DNA of 64,000 bases from Pseudomonas moraviensis (GTDB lineage: Bacteria > Pseudomonadota > Gammaproteobacteria > Pseudomonadales > Pseudomonadaceae): the NCBI RefSeq assembly GCF_900105805.1, contig NZ_LT629788.1, positions 5,192,501 through 5,256,500 on the forward strand, written 5' to 3'. Both the position numbers and the translations under genes were made by a program. The first letter of the stretch is position 1. Each line of letters starts with the position of its first letter. Below are positions 50,212-58,671 of this stretch, piece after piece. The notes below the pieces were generated by a model. It saw only the letters and a program-made list of their open reading frames with translations. It did no database searches and was not told the DNA's origin.

Positions 50212-50634
50212 ACGTCGTCCGTTTCGCTCTTTTGCCGGGCGCACGGGGGCGCCAGCATTCATCCTGGAATGTTTGAAAAGCAGTAACTGCAGTTCGCCTG
50301 TGGGTTGGATTTCAGATTTTTTTGCTGGACAGGAAGTGACCTTGCGGGCGACGCCGATCGATTCAAAAAATCAGGTTTTTGCGCTCTGAGGGCTACAGGA
50401 GTCCAGAGTGTTGCGGGGCGCAAAGTAGAGCCAGTCATTGGCTCGCCAAGGCTTGCTTGAAGTATTGGCGAAACGCCATCTGCGCGGAGAGATACAGATT
50501 TCCGGTTTTTTCCAGTACAGCTGGAATCCGGGTGTATCGAAGGGCCAAGAGAGGAGGGGGATCAAATCGCAGGCATAAAAACCCCTGAATCTTGCGATTC
50601 AGGGGTTTCGGATTAGGCTCCGAGCTCGTATTTT
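50212..50634. other. Promoter region of the sbnA operon and left border of the Panacea module
   Basis: 423 bp with no convincing gene. The left part must contain the sbnA promoter and a MocR/GntR operator; a small palindrome CCAG-TACAG-CTGG is seen near 50513. The right part is the terminator-like repeat copy A (50564-50611). Confidence 0.5.
50564..50611 (-). repeat. Direct repeat copy A containing an intrinsic terminator
   Basis: Shares the 16-bp lead AAATCGCAGGCATAAA and the hairpin CCCTGAATC/GATTCAGGG with copy B at 51854-51902 beside tRNA-Phe; the copies differ by a compensated C-G to A-T pair at the stem base and small A-run changes. On the minus strand it forms the terminator of the toxin-antitoxin pair. 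Confidence 0.88.
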
Positions 50635-51033
50635 TTAGAAATTATTCTGACGGATAAATCTGCCGATCTTCCTTGGAAGATGTCTGGAGACATCGAAACC
50701 AGCTCGAATTCGTTCATACAAGCCATCACTCACAGGGTGATGAGCTACGATTTCCCCGGCGTCCACTTTCATATCAAGCCGAGATGCGTCAAAGACAGCA
50801 GCTTCTTTGTACACCACCCAGCTATCCCAACGTACATAAGGATGACATTCCGTAGTCAAAATGCATGAAGGATCATGGTAAATCCCCGCCTTGATTGAGG
50901 AAATGTTTACAGCCAAAACACCTTCGTACCCATGTTCATGTGAATAAACAGGGTCATTCATCACGATATGGAGATGGTTGGCCGGGCCGCTGAGTATCAG
51001 TAGAGTTCCTTTCCTTAAAATATTCCCTGGCAT
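50635..51033 (-). CDS. Putative toxin of a Panacea-type toxin-antitoxin pair
   Basis: 132 aa, not assigned to a named family. The sequence opens MPGNILRKGTLLILSGPANH and contains VLAVNISSIKAGIYHDPSCI and ECHPYVRWDSWVVYKEA, a short-strand pattern with His-Pro-x-x-Arg-x-Asp-Ser that recalls MazF/PemK-like small barrels. The C-terminus has GLYERIRAGFDVSRHLPRKI. Its ATG shares a base with the stop of the Panacea gene, the usual antitoxin-first arrangement, which is the main reason for calling it a toxin. Confidence 0.6.
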   Translation of the reverse strand: MPGNILRKGTLLILSGPANHLHIVMNDPVYSHEHGYEGVLAVNISSIKAGIYHDPSCILTTECHPYVRWDSWVVYKEAAVFDASRLDMKVDAGEIVAHHPVSDGLYERIRAGFDVSRHLPRKIGRFIRQNNF

Positions 51034-51590
51034 CAGATCAACTCAGAAACCGCCCTTCCTAGACTTTTACGCTCAAACAATTCTCGAGCCAGCGCTTCTG
51101 CCTGATTCTCGTCCTTGCCTAGCGCCCTGAACACTGCTCGAGGATTGATGGGAGTAGAGGAACGCCCTGGGTCGATCCATTCCGGCAGGTGGTCATGAGT
51201 GTAATCCACAAGCTCCCAGCGCTTCATTCGCCCAAACTGATCCCAGACATGATCCAAGATCTCAATGTCTGCATCGGACAACTCGTCCAGTTCCTCAATG
51301 TCAGTGGGGCCGCGGCTGAGAGAGACTTCGAATTGCGCTTCGGAGGTTATCCAGCTTCGCCAGATAGGCGACTGAATTTGTCCAGTGATGAGATTAAGCG
51401 TTGCAGAGAGGACAGGTCCCTGCGCCATTGAGACATGCGAATCGTGCGAAATGGGGGCGCTATAGCGATCCATCGACTCACGATCCGCTAGGTACAGCAG
51501 CTTCATGAGTTTTATGTAGGCCATGCGTCCGCCGCGTCTTTGCAAAAAGTAAGCCGCCATCTGGGCTACTTTTTGTTCGCTGAAGATCAC
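51033..51590 (-). CDS. Panacea-domain (SocA/GepA-like, DUF4065) antitoxin
   Basis: A 185-aa protein with the Panacea core: VAQMAAYFLQRRGGRMAYIK, LMKLLYLADRESMDRYSAPI, then DSHVSMAQGPVLSATLNLI. This domain is found in many two-gene toxin-antitoxin systems where it neutralises unrelated toxins. The C-terminal part (WELVDYTHDHLPEWIDPGRS) is the usual helical extension. I choose GTG 51590, with AAAGGGG seven bases before it, over ATG 51623, which has no ribosome site. Downstream gene coupling supports a TA operon. Confidence 0.85.
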   Translation of the reverse strand: MIFSEQKVAQMAAYFLQRRGGRMAYIKLMKLLYLADRESMDRYSAPISHDSHVSMAQGPVLSATLNLITGQIQSPIWRSWITSEAQFEVSLSRGPTDIEELDELSDADIEILDHVWDQFGRMKRWELVDYTHDHLPEWIDPGRSSTPINPRAVFRALGKDENQAEALARELFERKSLGRAVSELI

Positions 51591-51640
51591 AATTAAACCC
51601 CTTTCCCCAATCCATAGGGACATGCTGAAAATGGTGCCGA

Positions 51641-51668
51641 ATTATCGGCTCGGTAATAGGTTAGTCAA
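51641..51668 (-). promoter_or_regulatory. Sigma-70 promoter candidate of the Panacea pair
   Basis: On the minus strand TTGACT (51668-51663) and GATAAT (51646-51641) are 16 bp apart, ending about 50 bp before the GTG start. Confidence 0.55.
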
Positions 51669-51725
51669 GCACAGTATCATCCGGTTCGTCCGAATGGCAG
51701 GTCTCAATCTGCGCTTGGTTGCTGA

Positions 51726-51745
51726 AACTGTACATCCATACAGTT
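51726..51745. promoter_or_regulatory. LexA-like operator
   Basis: AACTGTA-CATCCA-TACAGTT, perfect 7-bp arms that contain CTGT-N8-ACAG, the LexA (SOS) box pattern. It lies about 60 bp upstream of the -35 element, so direct repression of that promoter is not assured. Confidence 0.55.
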
Positions 51746-51853
51746 CTAGTGGCAACCTACGGCTTGCCTGCCATCTTTAACATGCCGCTGTCTCGCTAGC
51801 GAATGTCAGGCATCCAGAGACAGGCAAGATGTCAGCAATTTTTCACCGTCAGG

Positions 51854-51902
51854 AAATCGCAGGCATAAAAAAACCCTGAATCTTGCGATTCAGGGTTTTC
51901 GG
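51854..51902 (-). repeat. Direct repeat copy B: tRNA-Phe terminator
   Basis: Directly 3' of tRNA-Phe on the minus strand: hairpin AACCCTGAATC / GATTCAGGGTT followed by T7, then the shared TATGCCTGCGATTT. It is nearly identical to copy A 1.29 kb away. Confidence 0.88.
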
Positions 51903-51906
51903 TATT

Positions 51907-51982
51907 TGGTGCCCAGAGACGGAATCGAACCGCCGACACGGGGATTTTCAATCCCCTGCTCTACCGACTGAGCTATCTGGGC
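51907..51982 (-). tRNA. tRNA-Phe (anticodon GAA)
   Basis: A 76-nt tRNA with encoded CCA. Acceptor GCCCAGA / TCTGGGC, D-arm GCTCAGTCGGTAGAGC, anticodon arm GGGGA-TTGAAAA-TCCCC with GAA, and T-arm GGCGG-TTCGATT-CCGTC. Its position after yggX, mutY and asmA and before the repeat module suggests an integration target. Confidence 0.97.
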
Positions 51983-52073
51983 AACGGGGCGCATTAAAAG
52001 GGTTTTTCGAATTTACGTCAACGACTTTTTGAAAATTTCTTAAATTAATTCCGTCGCTTACGAAATATGCAGG

Positions 52074-52346
52074 TTATTCGGCTGGCGGCACATAGCCTTC
52101 GGCCTTGGCGTATTCCTCGCCGGAGAAGTACTTGTCCATTTCGCCCTGCAGGTATTTGCGATCTTCGGCGTTCATCATGTTCAGACGCTTTTCGTTGATC
52201 AGCAGGGTCTGGTGTTTCTGCCAGTCGGCCCAGGCCTTGGCGGAGACGTGGTCGAAAATATCCTGGCCCTTGGCCCCCGGGAAAGGGGCGCGTTCCAGCG
52301 CGGGCAGTTCTTCTTTGTACTTGCGGCACATTACGGTGCGGGTCAT
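52074..52346 (-). CDS. yggX: Fe(2+)-trafficking / oxidative-damage protection protein YggX
   Basis: A 90-aa protein of the YggX family, which protects Fe-S clusters from oxidative damage. It shows the conserved MTRTVMCRKYKEELPALERA with the single important Cys, PFPGAKGQDIFDHVSAKAW, WQKHQTLLINEKRLNMMNAE and DKYFSGEEYAKAEGYVPP. The ATG overlaps the mutY stop (ATGA). Co-transcription with mutY is widely conserved. Confidence 0.96.
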   Translation of the reverse strand: MTRTVMCRKYKEELPALERAPFPGAKGQDIFDHVSAKAWADWQKHQTLLINEKRLNMMNAEDRKYLQGEMDKYFSGEEYAKAEGYVPPAE

Positions 52347-53410
52347 GGCGACTCTCCTGCATTCAAGACGGCGGCCGCGCGTTCGAGCAAGGTCTTGACC
52401 GGGGCAGCAAGGCCCAGGCGCGGCGGGGTGGCGAGGTTATACCAGAGCCAGTCGGCCTCGGCCACGTGATGGCTGGCTTCCTGCACCTGAACCAGCCACG
52501 GTTCGATGGATAACTGGAAATGGCTGAACGTGTGAACCAGGCTCGGCAGCGCTTGCTGCTGACCCATGGTCAGCGAGTGCTGATCGGCCAGATGCTGCAG
52601 GTCTTCCAGATCATCCAGTTCCGGCAGGCTCCACAGACCGCCCCACAGGCCCGTAGACGGGCGGCGGTAAAGCAGAATTGCGCCTTCGCCATTGGCCAGC
52701 ATCGGCATCAGCGTGCGTTTCTGCGGAATGGCCTTGCGCGGCTTGGGAATCGGGTAGCGGGTTTCCAGGCCAAGCATGTGCGCTTCACAGCCGCGCTTGA
52801 GCGGACACAGCAGGCAACTCGGCTTGCTGCGCGTGCAGAGTGTAGCGCCGAGATCCATCATCGCCTGGGTGTAGGCGTTGACCCGGTCGTGCGGGGTGAA
52901 CCGCTCGGCGTTGGCCCACAGCTGTCTGGCGACCTTCGGTTCGCCGGGGTAGCCCTCTTGCGCCGTGAAGCGCGCCAGCACGCGTTTGACGTTGCCGTCG
53001 AGGATCGGCGCGCGCAGGCCCATGCTGATGCTGGCGATCGCGCCGGCGGTGGACAGACCGATCCCCGGTAGCTCGGTGAGTTTTTCCACGTCACGCGGGA
53101 ATTCGCCACCGTACTGGCTGACGACGATCTTCGCGGTCTTCTGCAGATTGCGTGCGCGAGTGTAGTAACCCAGCCCGGTCCACAGGTGCAGCACCTCGTC
53201 TTCCGGCGCTTCAGCCAGCGCTTCGACCGTCGGCAGCGCTGCCATGAAACGCTCGAAGTAATTGAGCACGGTGCTGACCTGGGTCTGCTGCAACATGATC
53301 TCGGACACCCACACCCGGTACGGGTTGATGTCCTGCTGCCACGGCAAATCGTGGCGGCCATGGCGGTCGAACCACTCCAGCACCGCCGTGGAAAACTGCT
53401 CCGCTGTCAT
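52343..53410 (-). CDS. mutY: A/G-specific adenine glycosylase MutY
   Basis: Removes adenine mispaired with 8-oxoguanine. The 355-aa protein has HhH-GPD elements (LPWQQDINPYRVWVSEIMLQ with catalytic Glu, ELPGIGLSTAGAIASIS, ILDGNVKRVLARF with the catalytic Asp), the [4Fe-4S] pattern Cys-x6-Cys-x2-Cys-x5-Cys in CTRSKPSCLLCPLKRGC, and a Nudix-like 8-oxoG recognition domain from about 230 (GAILLYRRPSTGLWGGLWSL). ATGA overlap with asmA upstream and yggX downstream. Confidence 0.96.
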   Translation of the reverse strand: MTAEQFSTAVLEWFDRHGRHDLPWQQDINPYRVWVSEIMLQQTQVSTVLNYFERFMAALPTVEALAEAPEDEVLHLWTGLGYYTRARNLQKTAKIVVSQYGGEFPRDVEKLTELPGIGLSTAGAIASISMGLRAPILDGNVKRVLARFTAQEGYPGEPKVARQLWANAERFTPHDRVNAYTQAMMDLGATLCTRSKPSCLLCPLKRGCEAHMLGLETRYPIPKPRKAIPQKRTLMPMLANGEGAILLYRRPSTGLWGGLWSLPELDDLEDLQHLADQHSLTMGQQQALPSLVHTFSHFQLSIEPWLVQVQEASHHVAEADWLWYNLATPPRLGLAAPVKTLLERAAAVLNAGESP

Positions 53411-55623
53411 CGCTTGAACAGCCCCTTCAATGCGTTTTTCAGTTCCGGGCTGACTTTGTCCCCCAGTTTCTCGTCGATCTTCTCGCTCAGTTTGTTGCCG
53501 GCCATTTTGCTGGCGACCTGACCGAGACGGTCATTGTCGACGCGGCAGGCCTTGGCGCCCAGTTCCAGCGGGCCACGGCAGCGCAGCGGCCACTCGATGC
53601 CGACGAACTTCTCGCCGACCTGACAGGCCGGGTCGGGCATGGCGCTGGTGTCGCCCTCGACGATGATGCCGACGCGGTAATCCATGCCCAAAACGCGCAG
53701 GTCGATATCGCCGTCACCGTTGACGGTCATGCCGGGGATGCGCACTTTCAGGTCCGGGTTGCTGGCGACGCCGTTGCGCACGGTCAGGTTGCCCTTGAGC
53801 TCTTCGAACGGTGTGTCCTTGCCGCGCGGCTCGCCACTGAGGGTCTTGCGATTGAGGGTGGCGATGCCTTTGCACAATTGCTGTTCAAGATTGGCGTTGA
53901 GCAGCACGCCGTTGTTGATGACGAAGCTGGCGTTGCCGTTGAGCGTATCGATCAGCGCCTGTTGGCTATTGCCGCTGCCGGTGAGGCTGCTGGTCAGCGT
54001 TACCAGGCCTTTGACCGGGGGATTCTTGCCCTGGCTTTCGATGATTTTTTCCGCCGGCACGCGATTGAGGCGGGTCTGCAGGTTCAGCACCGGCGCGCTT
54101 GGGCGCACGTCGAGGGTGCCGTTGGCGACGAAGCCGCCGTTGTACAGATCACCACTCAGGTTAGTCAGCGTCAGCAAGCCGCCCTGGCCGGTGGCTTTGA
54201 GCGCGGCGTTCTGGATCGGCAGTTTGTCGAGAGTCAGCTGGCCGAAAGTCAGGTCGGCATCTACGTCCAGTTTCGCCAGGCGTTCCACCGGCAGCAGGCG
54301 CTCGGTGCTCCAGGCGGTTTTGCTCGGTTTGTCCGGCAGCGGCGTGGTGCCTGCCACCGCGCCGGCCTCGGTGCTGGCGACTTCGGCCTGACGCGTTTGC
54401 GTGGCGCTGTTGGCCTGGGCCGATTTCGGGGGCAGGTAGCGGTCGACGTTGAATGTGTCGGCCTTAAGAATGGCGCGCAGCGACTGTTTGGCGAAATCCT
54501 CGATGGCGATGCGGCCGCTGAAGCTGCTGTCATCGAGTTTCAGGTTGATGTTGTCGAACGACAGACTGGTCGGCGTGGCGGCGACGCGGCTGACCAGTTC
54601 GACTTTGCTCAGGCTGCCTTCGCCCATCGCCGGCAGTGTCTGGCCGATGCTGTCGACGAATTTCGCCAGATCGAACTGGGCGATGGAAATGCCCCCGCTG
54701 ATCTGCGGCGTCTTGTCGAGGTCGTTGGCTTTCAGCTCACCCAAGGCACGCAACTGGTTGGCGGAAATCTTGATGCCGGTCCATTCGGCGACGTTCGCTG
54801 CCTTGTCCAGCAACAACTGGCCCTGGGCGGAGAAAGTCATGGTCTTGCCTTGCAACGGATCGCCAGCGAGTTCGCCGGTCAGCTTCAGGTCTTCGAATTT
54901 GTAGCGTTGCAGCGCGCGCTCGAAGCGCAATTCGCCGTTGAGCTCGGTGCGCACGCGCAACACCGGTTGATTGGTGCCGAGGAACGCGGTGGCCTTCACC
55001 GGGATGTTGGTCGAGTCGTGCACCGGGCCGGTGCTCAGCTGAATGCTTTCGGCGCTGAACTGCTTGCCGGTCAGCTCATCGGTGTATTCAACGCGGGCGT
55101 TGTTGACGGTCAGGCTGTCGATGTCGAGGCGGATCGGCTGCGCCGGTTTTTCCACGGCGACGGTCGGCTCGCTGGCAGTCGTGCCCGGTGTGGCGGGTGG
55201 CGTCGAGCCGGGCGCTACAGGCACCTTGCCGATATCTTCCCAGTTGCCGTGGCCGTTCTTGTCACGGTTCAGGCGCAGGTTGAGGCCTTCGACGCGCACA
55301 TCGCTCATCTGCACTTCACGGCGCAACAACGGCAGGACGCGGACGGACAGACCGAGCATCTGCAAATCGGCAAACGGTTCGGCGGGTTTGGCCAGGGTGG
55401 CGACGCTGGCTTCGTGCAGTTCCAGGCCGAGCCACGGGAACAGGCTCCAGCCGATATCGCCATTGAGCGTCAGCTCGATGTGGGCCTTGTCGCGGGCTAT
55501 CTGGCGGATCTCGTCTTTGTAGTCGTTGGGATCGAAGAGGTGGGTCAGGGCAAAACCTGCCGCCACAATGATCAGCAACAGCCCGAGAAGTACCAGACCC
55601 AGGATTTTGCCGAACGCTTTCAT
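53407..55623 (-). CDS. asmA: AsmA-family protein
   Basis: A 738-aa bridge-like protein of the AsmA family, thought to move phospholipids between inner and outer membranes. One N-terminal membrane anchor (LGLVLLGLLLIIVAAGFALT at 8-27) is followed by the AsmA N-domain (FDPNDYKDEIRQIARDKAHI, LNGDIGWSLFPWLGLELHEA). Long beta-rich repeats fill the middle, and the conserved C-terminal DUF3971/AsmA_2-like region has GNASFVINNGVLLNANLEQ. Start 55623 (MKAFGKILG) has AAGGA upstream. Confidence 0.93.
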   Translation of the reverse strand: MKAFGKILGLVLLGLLLIIVAAGFALTHLFDPNDYKDEIRQIARDKAHIELTLNGDIGWSLFPWLGLELHEASVATLAKPAEPFADLQMLGLSVRVLPLLRREVQMSDVRVEGLNLRLNRDKNGHGNWEDIGKVPVAPGSTPPATPGTTASEPTVAVEKPAQPIRLDIDSLTVNNARVEYTDELTGKQFSAESIQLSTGPVHDSTNIPVKATAFLGTNQPVLRVRTELNGELRFERALQRYKFEDLKLTGELAGDPLQGKTMTFSAQGQLLLDKAANVAEWTGIKISANQLRALGELKANDLDKTPQISGGISIAQFDLAKFVDSIGQTLPAMGEGSLSKVELVSRVAATPTSLSFDNINLKLDDSSFSGRIAIEDFAKQSLRAILKADTFNVDRYLPPKSAQANSATQTRQAEVASTEAGAVAGTTPLPDKPSKTAWSTERLLPVERLAKLDVDADLTFGQLTLDKLPIQNAALKATGQGGLLTLTNLSGDLYNGGFVANGTLDVRPSAPVLNLQTRLNRVPAEKIIESQGKNPPVKGLVTLTSSLTGSGNSQQALIDTLNGNASFVINNGVLLNANLEQQLCKGIATLNRKTLSGEPRGKDTPFEELKGNLTVRNGVASNPDLKVRIPGMTVNGDGDIDLRVLGMDYRVGIIVEGDTSAMPDPACQVGEKFVGIEWPLRCRGPLELGAKACRVDNDRLGQVASKMAGNKLSEKIDEKLGDKVSPELKNALKGLFKR

Positions 55624-56148
55624 GGGCGAGTCCTTGTAGTTAGTCGAATTCGTCATTTGGCCGGGGAGTATAGCGCTGCAAGCACCCGGTTCGGTGTGGC
55701 GTCATCTGCCGAGGGTCGGCGGTGGCACCTGCAACTTCGCTACCGGTGCCTGCGCTTGAGGATGCCCGGCGGGCGCCAGAGGGCGCAATCCGGCCCCGGC
55801 TTGCGACGCCATTTTTTGCGCTTGGTTCACCAGTCGTTCAGCCCCGCCATGGCGACGGGTAACTTTTCGCACGCATAAATGGGACAAGTAGCAAACGGCG
55901 TGGTGCCTTTGCAGACGCGGGGTTGGCGGCTTCCCGAGTCGTACGAGAACAGATGACTTGAAAAAAGGTGATATCAGTTTGGTTTTTCTGTCACCTGAGA
56001 ATGGTAACCTTCGCCAGTTCGTCCGCCCGTCTGCGACTTAACGTCGCGCCATCAAGGAGCTTCACCTAAAAAAACGGTCATGCCTGCGTGCATAAGGCCG
56101 AGGGTGAGCAGTGGCTGGCGAACCATACTAACAATTGGGGGATACACA
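55624..56148. other. Divergent gap between asmA and the OFA transporter
   Basis: 525 bp. It holds the asmA promoter on the left and the transporter promoter on the right. A 61-codon minus-strand frame at 55702-55887 (ends QVPPPTLGR) has no ribosome site or conserved motif and is not called. No repeat seen. Confidence 0.5.
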
Positions 56149-57813
56149 ATGAGCACGAGCATCACGGCGGACGGCCTCAGAGCCGACCAGCCTGCGTTCC
56201 TGTCCAAGGAACGCATCATCGCCAAGCCCGGTTTCAACCGCTGGCTGGTTCCACCGGCCGCTTTGGCCATTCACCTGTGCATCGGCATGGCCTACGGCTT
56301 CTCGGTGTTCTGGTTGCCGCTGTCCAAGGCACTGGGCGTTACCGCGCCGGTGGCTTGCGCACCGGACATGAGCTTCATCGCACAGGTATTTTCGTCGAAC
56401 TGCGACTGGCCGATCTCCATGCTCGGCTGGATCTACACGCTGTTCTTCATCTTCCTCGGCTGCTCGGCAGCGATCTGGGGTGGCTGGCTGGAACACGCCG
56501 GTCCTCGTAAAGCGGGCGTGGTGTCGGCGCTGTGCTGGTGTGGCGGTCTGCTGATTTCCGCGCTGGGTATCTATACCCACCAGATCTGGCTGATGTGGAT
56601 CGGCTCGGGCGTGATCGGCGGCATCGGTCTGGGCCTGGGCTATATCTCGCCGGTATCGACCCTGATCAAGTGGTTCCCGGACAAGCGCGGCATGGCGACC
56701 GGCATGGCAATCATGGGCTTCGGTGGCGGCGCGATGGTCGGTGCGCCGTTGGCGACTGCGCTGATGAGCCACTTCGCTTCGCCAGAAGGCGTGGGCGTAT
56801 GGCAAAGCTTCGTGGCCATGGCGGCCATCTACTTCGTGTTCATGATCGGTGGCGCATTGTCCTACCGCGTGCCGCCAACCGGCTGGAAGCCTGAAGGCTG
56901 GACCGCTCCGGCAAAGAAAGCTTCGAACGCGATGATCACCAACCGTCACGTTCACGTGAACGTAGCGTGGAAAACTCCACAATTCCGTCTGGTCTGGCTG
57001 GTGCTGTGCCTGAACGTGTCGGCGGGTATCGGCATCCTCGGCATGGCTTCGCCACTGTTGCAGGAAGTGTTTGGCGGCAAGTTGCTGGGCGTTGACGTGC
57101 CGTTCGGTCAACTCGACGCCGGCCAACTGGCTTCGATCGCGGCGATCGCGGCGGGCTTCACCGGTCTGCTGAGCCTGTTCAACATCGGTGGCCGCTTCTT
57201 CTGGGCCTCTTTCTCGGATTACCTGGGCCGCAAAAACACCTATTTCGTGTTCTTCGCCTTGGGTTTTGCCCTGTACGCACTGATTCCGAACCTGGGTCAC
57301 TTGGGCAACGTTGCGCTGTTCGTGGCGGCGTTCTGCATCATCCTGTCGATGTACGGCGGTGGTTTTGCCACGGTGCCGGCCTATCTGGCCGACCTGTTCG
57401 GTACGCAGATGGTCGGTGCAATCCACGGTCGTCTGCTGACTGCCTGGGCTGCTGCCGGTGTGCTCGGTCCGGTGCTGGTGAACTACCTGCGTGAATATCA
57501 GTTGAGCATCGGCGTGGAACGCGCAGCTGCCTACGACATCACTCTGTACATCCTCGCCGGCCTGCTGGTGCTGGGCTTCCTGTGCAACCTGATGGTGCGC
57601 CCAGTCGCTGACAAGTACTTCATGACCGACGCTGAACTGGCCGCCGAACAGGCGCTGGGCCACGACAAGGGTGCTGATGCCAGCACCGTTCTGGAGTGGA
57701 AAGCGGCGCCGGGCACCAAGCCTCTGGCAATCGCTGCCTGGCTGGTGGTGGGTATTCCGTTGGCGTGGGGTGTGTGGGTGACCCTGCAGAAAACGGCGGT
57801 ATTGTTTCACTAA
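56149..57813 (+). CDS. OFA-family MFS transporter
   Basis: A 554-aa major facilitator of the oxalate/formate antiporter-like group. It has twelve hydrophobic segments. The N-terminal half contains NRWLVPPAALAIHLCIGMAYGFSVFWLPLS (as two adjoining segments) and the loop GGIGLGLGYISPVSTLIKWFPDKRG with the OFA signature. The second half has WASFSDYLGRKNTYFVFF, and a long cytoplasmic C-terminus contains TDAELAAEQALGHDKGADAS. Substrate is likely a short carboxylate such as lactate, formate or oxalate; not provable from sequence. GGGGGATACACA precedes the ATG. Confidence 0.88.
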   Translation: MSTSITADGLRADQPAFLSKERIIAKPGFNRWLVPPAALAIHLCIGMAYGFSVFWLPLSKALGVTAPVACAPDMSFIAQVFSSNCDWPISMLGWIYTLFFIFLGCSAAIWGGWLEHAGPRKAGVVSALCWCGGLLISALGIYTHQIWLMWIGSGVIGGIGLGLGYISPVSTLIKWFPDKRGMATGMAIMGFGGGAMVGAPLATALMSHFASPEGVGVWQSFVAMAAIYFVFMIGGALSYRVPPTGWKPEGWTAPAKKASNAMITNRHVHVNVAWKTPQFRLVWLVLCLNVSAGIGILGMASPLLQEVFGGKLLGVDVPFGQLDAGQLASIAAIAAGFTGLLSLFNIGGRFFWASFSDYLGRKNTYFVFFALGFALYALIPNLGHLGNVALFVAAFCIILSMYGGGFATVPAYLADLFGTQMVGAIHGRLLTAWAAAGVLGPVLVNYLREYQLSIGVERAAAYDITLYILAGLLVLGFLCNLMVRPVADKYFMTDAELAAEQALGHDKGADASTVLEWKAAPGTKPLAIAAWLVVGIPLAWGVWVTLQKTAVLFH

Positions 57814-57831
57814 GTAAAAAGGCAGTACCCC

Positions 57832-57920
57832 TGTAGGAGTGAGCCTGCTCGCGATAGCGGTCTGACAGTCACAGAAATGTTGATTGCCAGGTCCTCATCG
57901 CGAGCCGGCTCACTCCTACA
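57832..57920. repeat. REP doublet (REPIN-like), TAGGAGTGAG type
   Basis: Arms 57832-57855 and 57897-57920 are inverted copies with one mismatch (GAGCCTGC vs GAGCCGGC). It lies between the OFA transporter and hisB. Confidence 0.85.
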
Positions 57921-58010
57921 GTTGTTTTTGGCGTGCCTGTAATGGCTTGTATGGACATGTCTACCCGCGACAGCCGGGCGTTCTATCCGTCAGGCATCTC
58001 TCCTCTCGTG

Positions 58011-58039
58011 TTTCTGTTTGCGCCTCGCGTGCCTATAAT
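58011..58039 (+). promoter_or_regulatory. hisB promoter candidate
   Basis: Perfect -10 TATAAT at 58034-58039; a weak -35 (TTTCTG at 58011-58016) is 17 bp upstream. It is 38 bp before the hisB ATG. Confidence 0.5.
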
Positions 58040-58077
58040 GGCTGCCTTTTTCGCCCAATGATTTTGCGGAGCTGGTG

Positions 58078-58671
58078 ATGGCCGAACGTAAGGCGTCTGT
58101 CGAGCGCGACACTCTGGAAACCCAGATCAAAGCCTCGATCAACCTTGATGGCACCGGAAAGGCCCGATTCGATATCGGCGTTCCTTTTCTTGAGCACATG
58201 CTGGATCAGATCGCCCGTCACGGGTTGATCGATCTGGATATCGAATGCAAGGGCGATCTGCATATCGACGACCACCATACGGTGGAAGACGTCGGTATCA
58301 CCCTCGGCCAGGCCTTCGCCAAAGCCATCGGCGACAAGAAAGGCATCCGTCGCTACGGCCATGCCTACGTGCCGCTCGATGAAGCGCTGTCGCGCGTGGT
58401 GATCGATTTCTCCGGTCGCCCGGGCCTGCAGATGCACGTGCCGTACACCCGCGCCACCGTCGGTGGCTTCGACGTTGACCTGTTCCAGGAATTCTTCCAG
58501 GGCTTCGTCAACCACGCGCTGGTCAGTGTGCACATCGACAACCTGCGCGGCACCAACACTCACCACCAGATCGAAACCGTGTTCAAGGCATTCGGCCGCG
58601 CCCTGCGCATGGCCGTCGAGCTGGACGAACGCATGGCCGGGCAAATGCCATCGACCAAAGGCGTGCTGTAA
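58078..58671 (+). CDS. hisB: Imidazoleglycerol-phosphate dehydratase HisB
   Basis: Sixth step of histidine synthesis: dehydrates imidazoleglycerol phosphate. At 197 aa it is the monofunctional form. Motifs: FDIGVPFLEHMLDQIARHG, DLHIDDHHTVEDVGITLGQA (Mn-binding His/Glu pairs), and GFVNHALVSVHIDNLRGTN plus THHQIETVFKAFGRAL. ATG 58078 with GGAG upstream is preferred to the preceding GTG at 58075. Its stop shares a base with hisH. Confidence 0.97.
   Translation: MAERKASVERDTLETQIKASINLDGTGKARFDIGVPFLEHMLDQIARHGLIDLDIECKGDLHIDDHHTVEDVGITLGQAFAKAIGDKKGIRRYGHAYVPLDEALSRVVIDFSGRPGLQMHVPYTRATVGGFDVDLFQEFFQGFVNHALVSVHIDNLRGTNTHHQIETVFKAFGRALRMAVELDERMAGQMPSTKGVL

Noticed and set aside
55702..55887. 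61-codon minus-strand frame before asmA
   Set aside because: No ribosome site, no conserved motif, and Pro/Ala-rich composition expected by chance in GC-rich DNA.
56128..57810. 560-codon frame antisense to the OFA transporter
   Set aside because: The plus strand encodes a complete transporter with hydrophobic segments and signature; the antisense product is His/Gln-rich and unlike a protein family.
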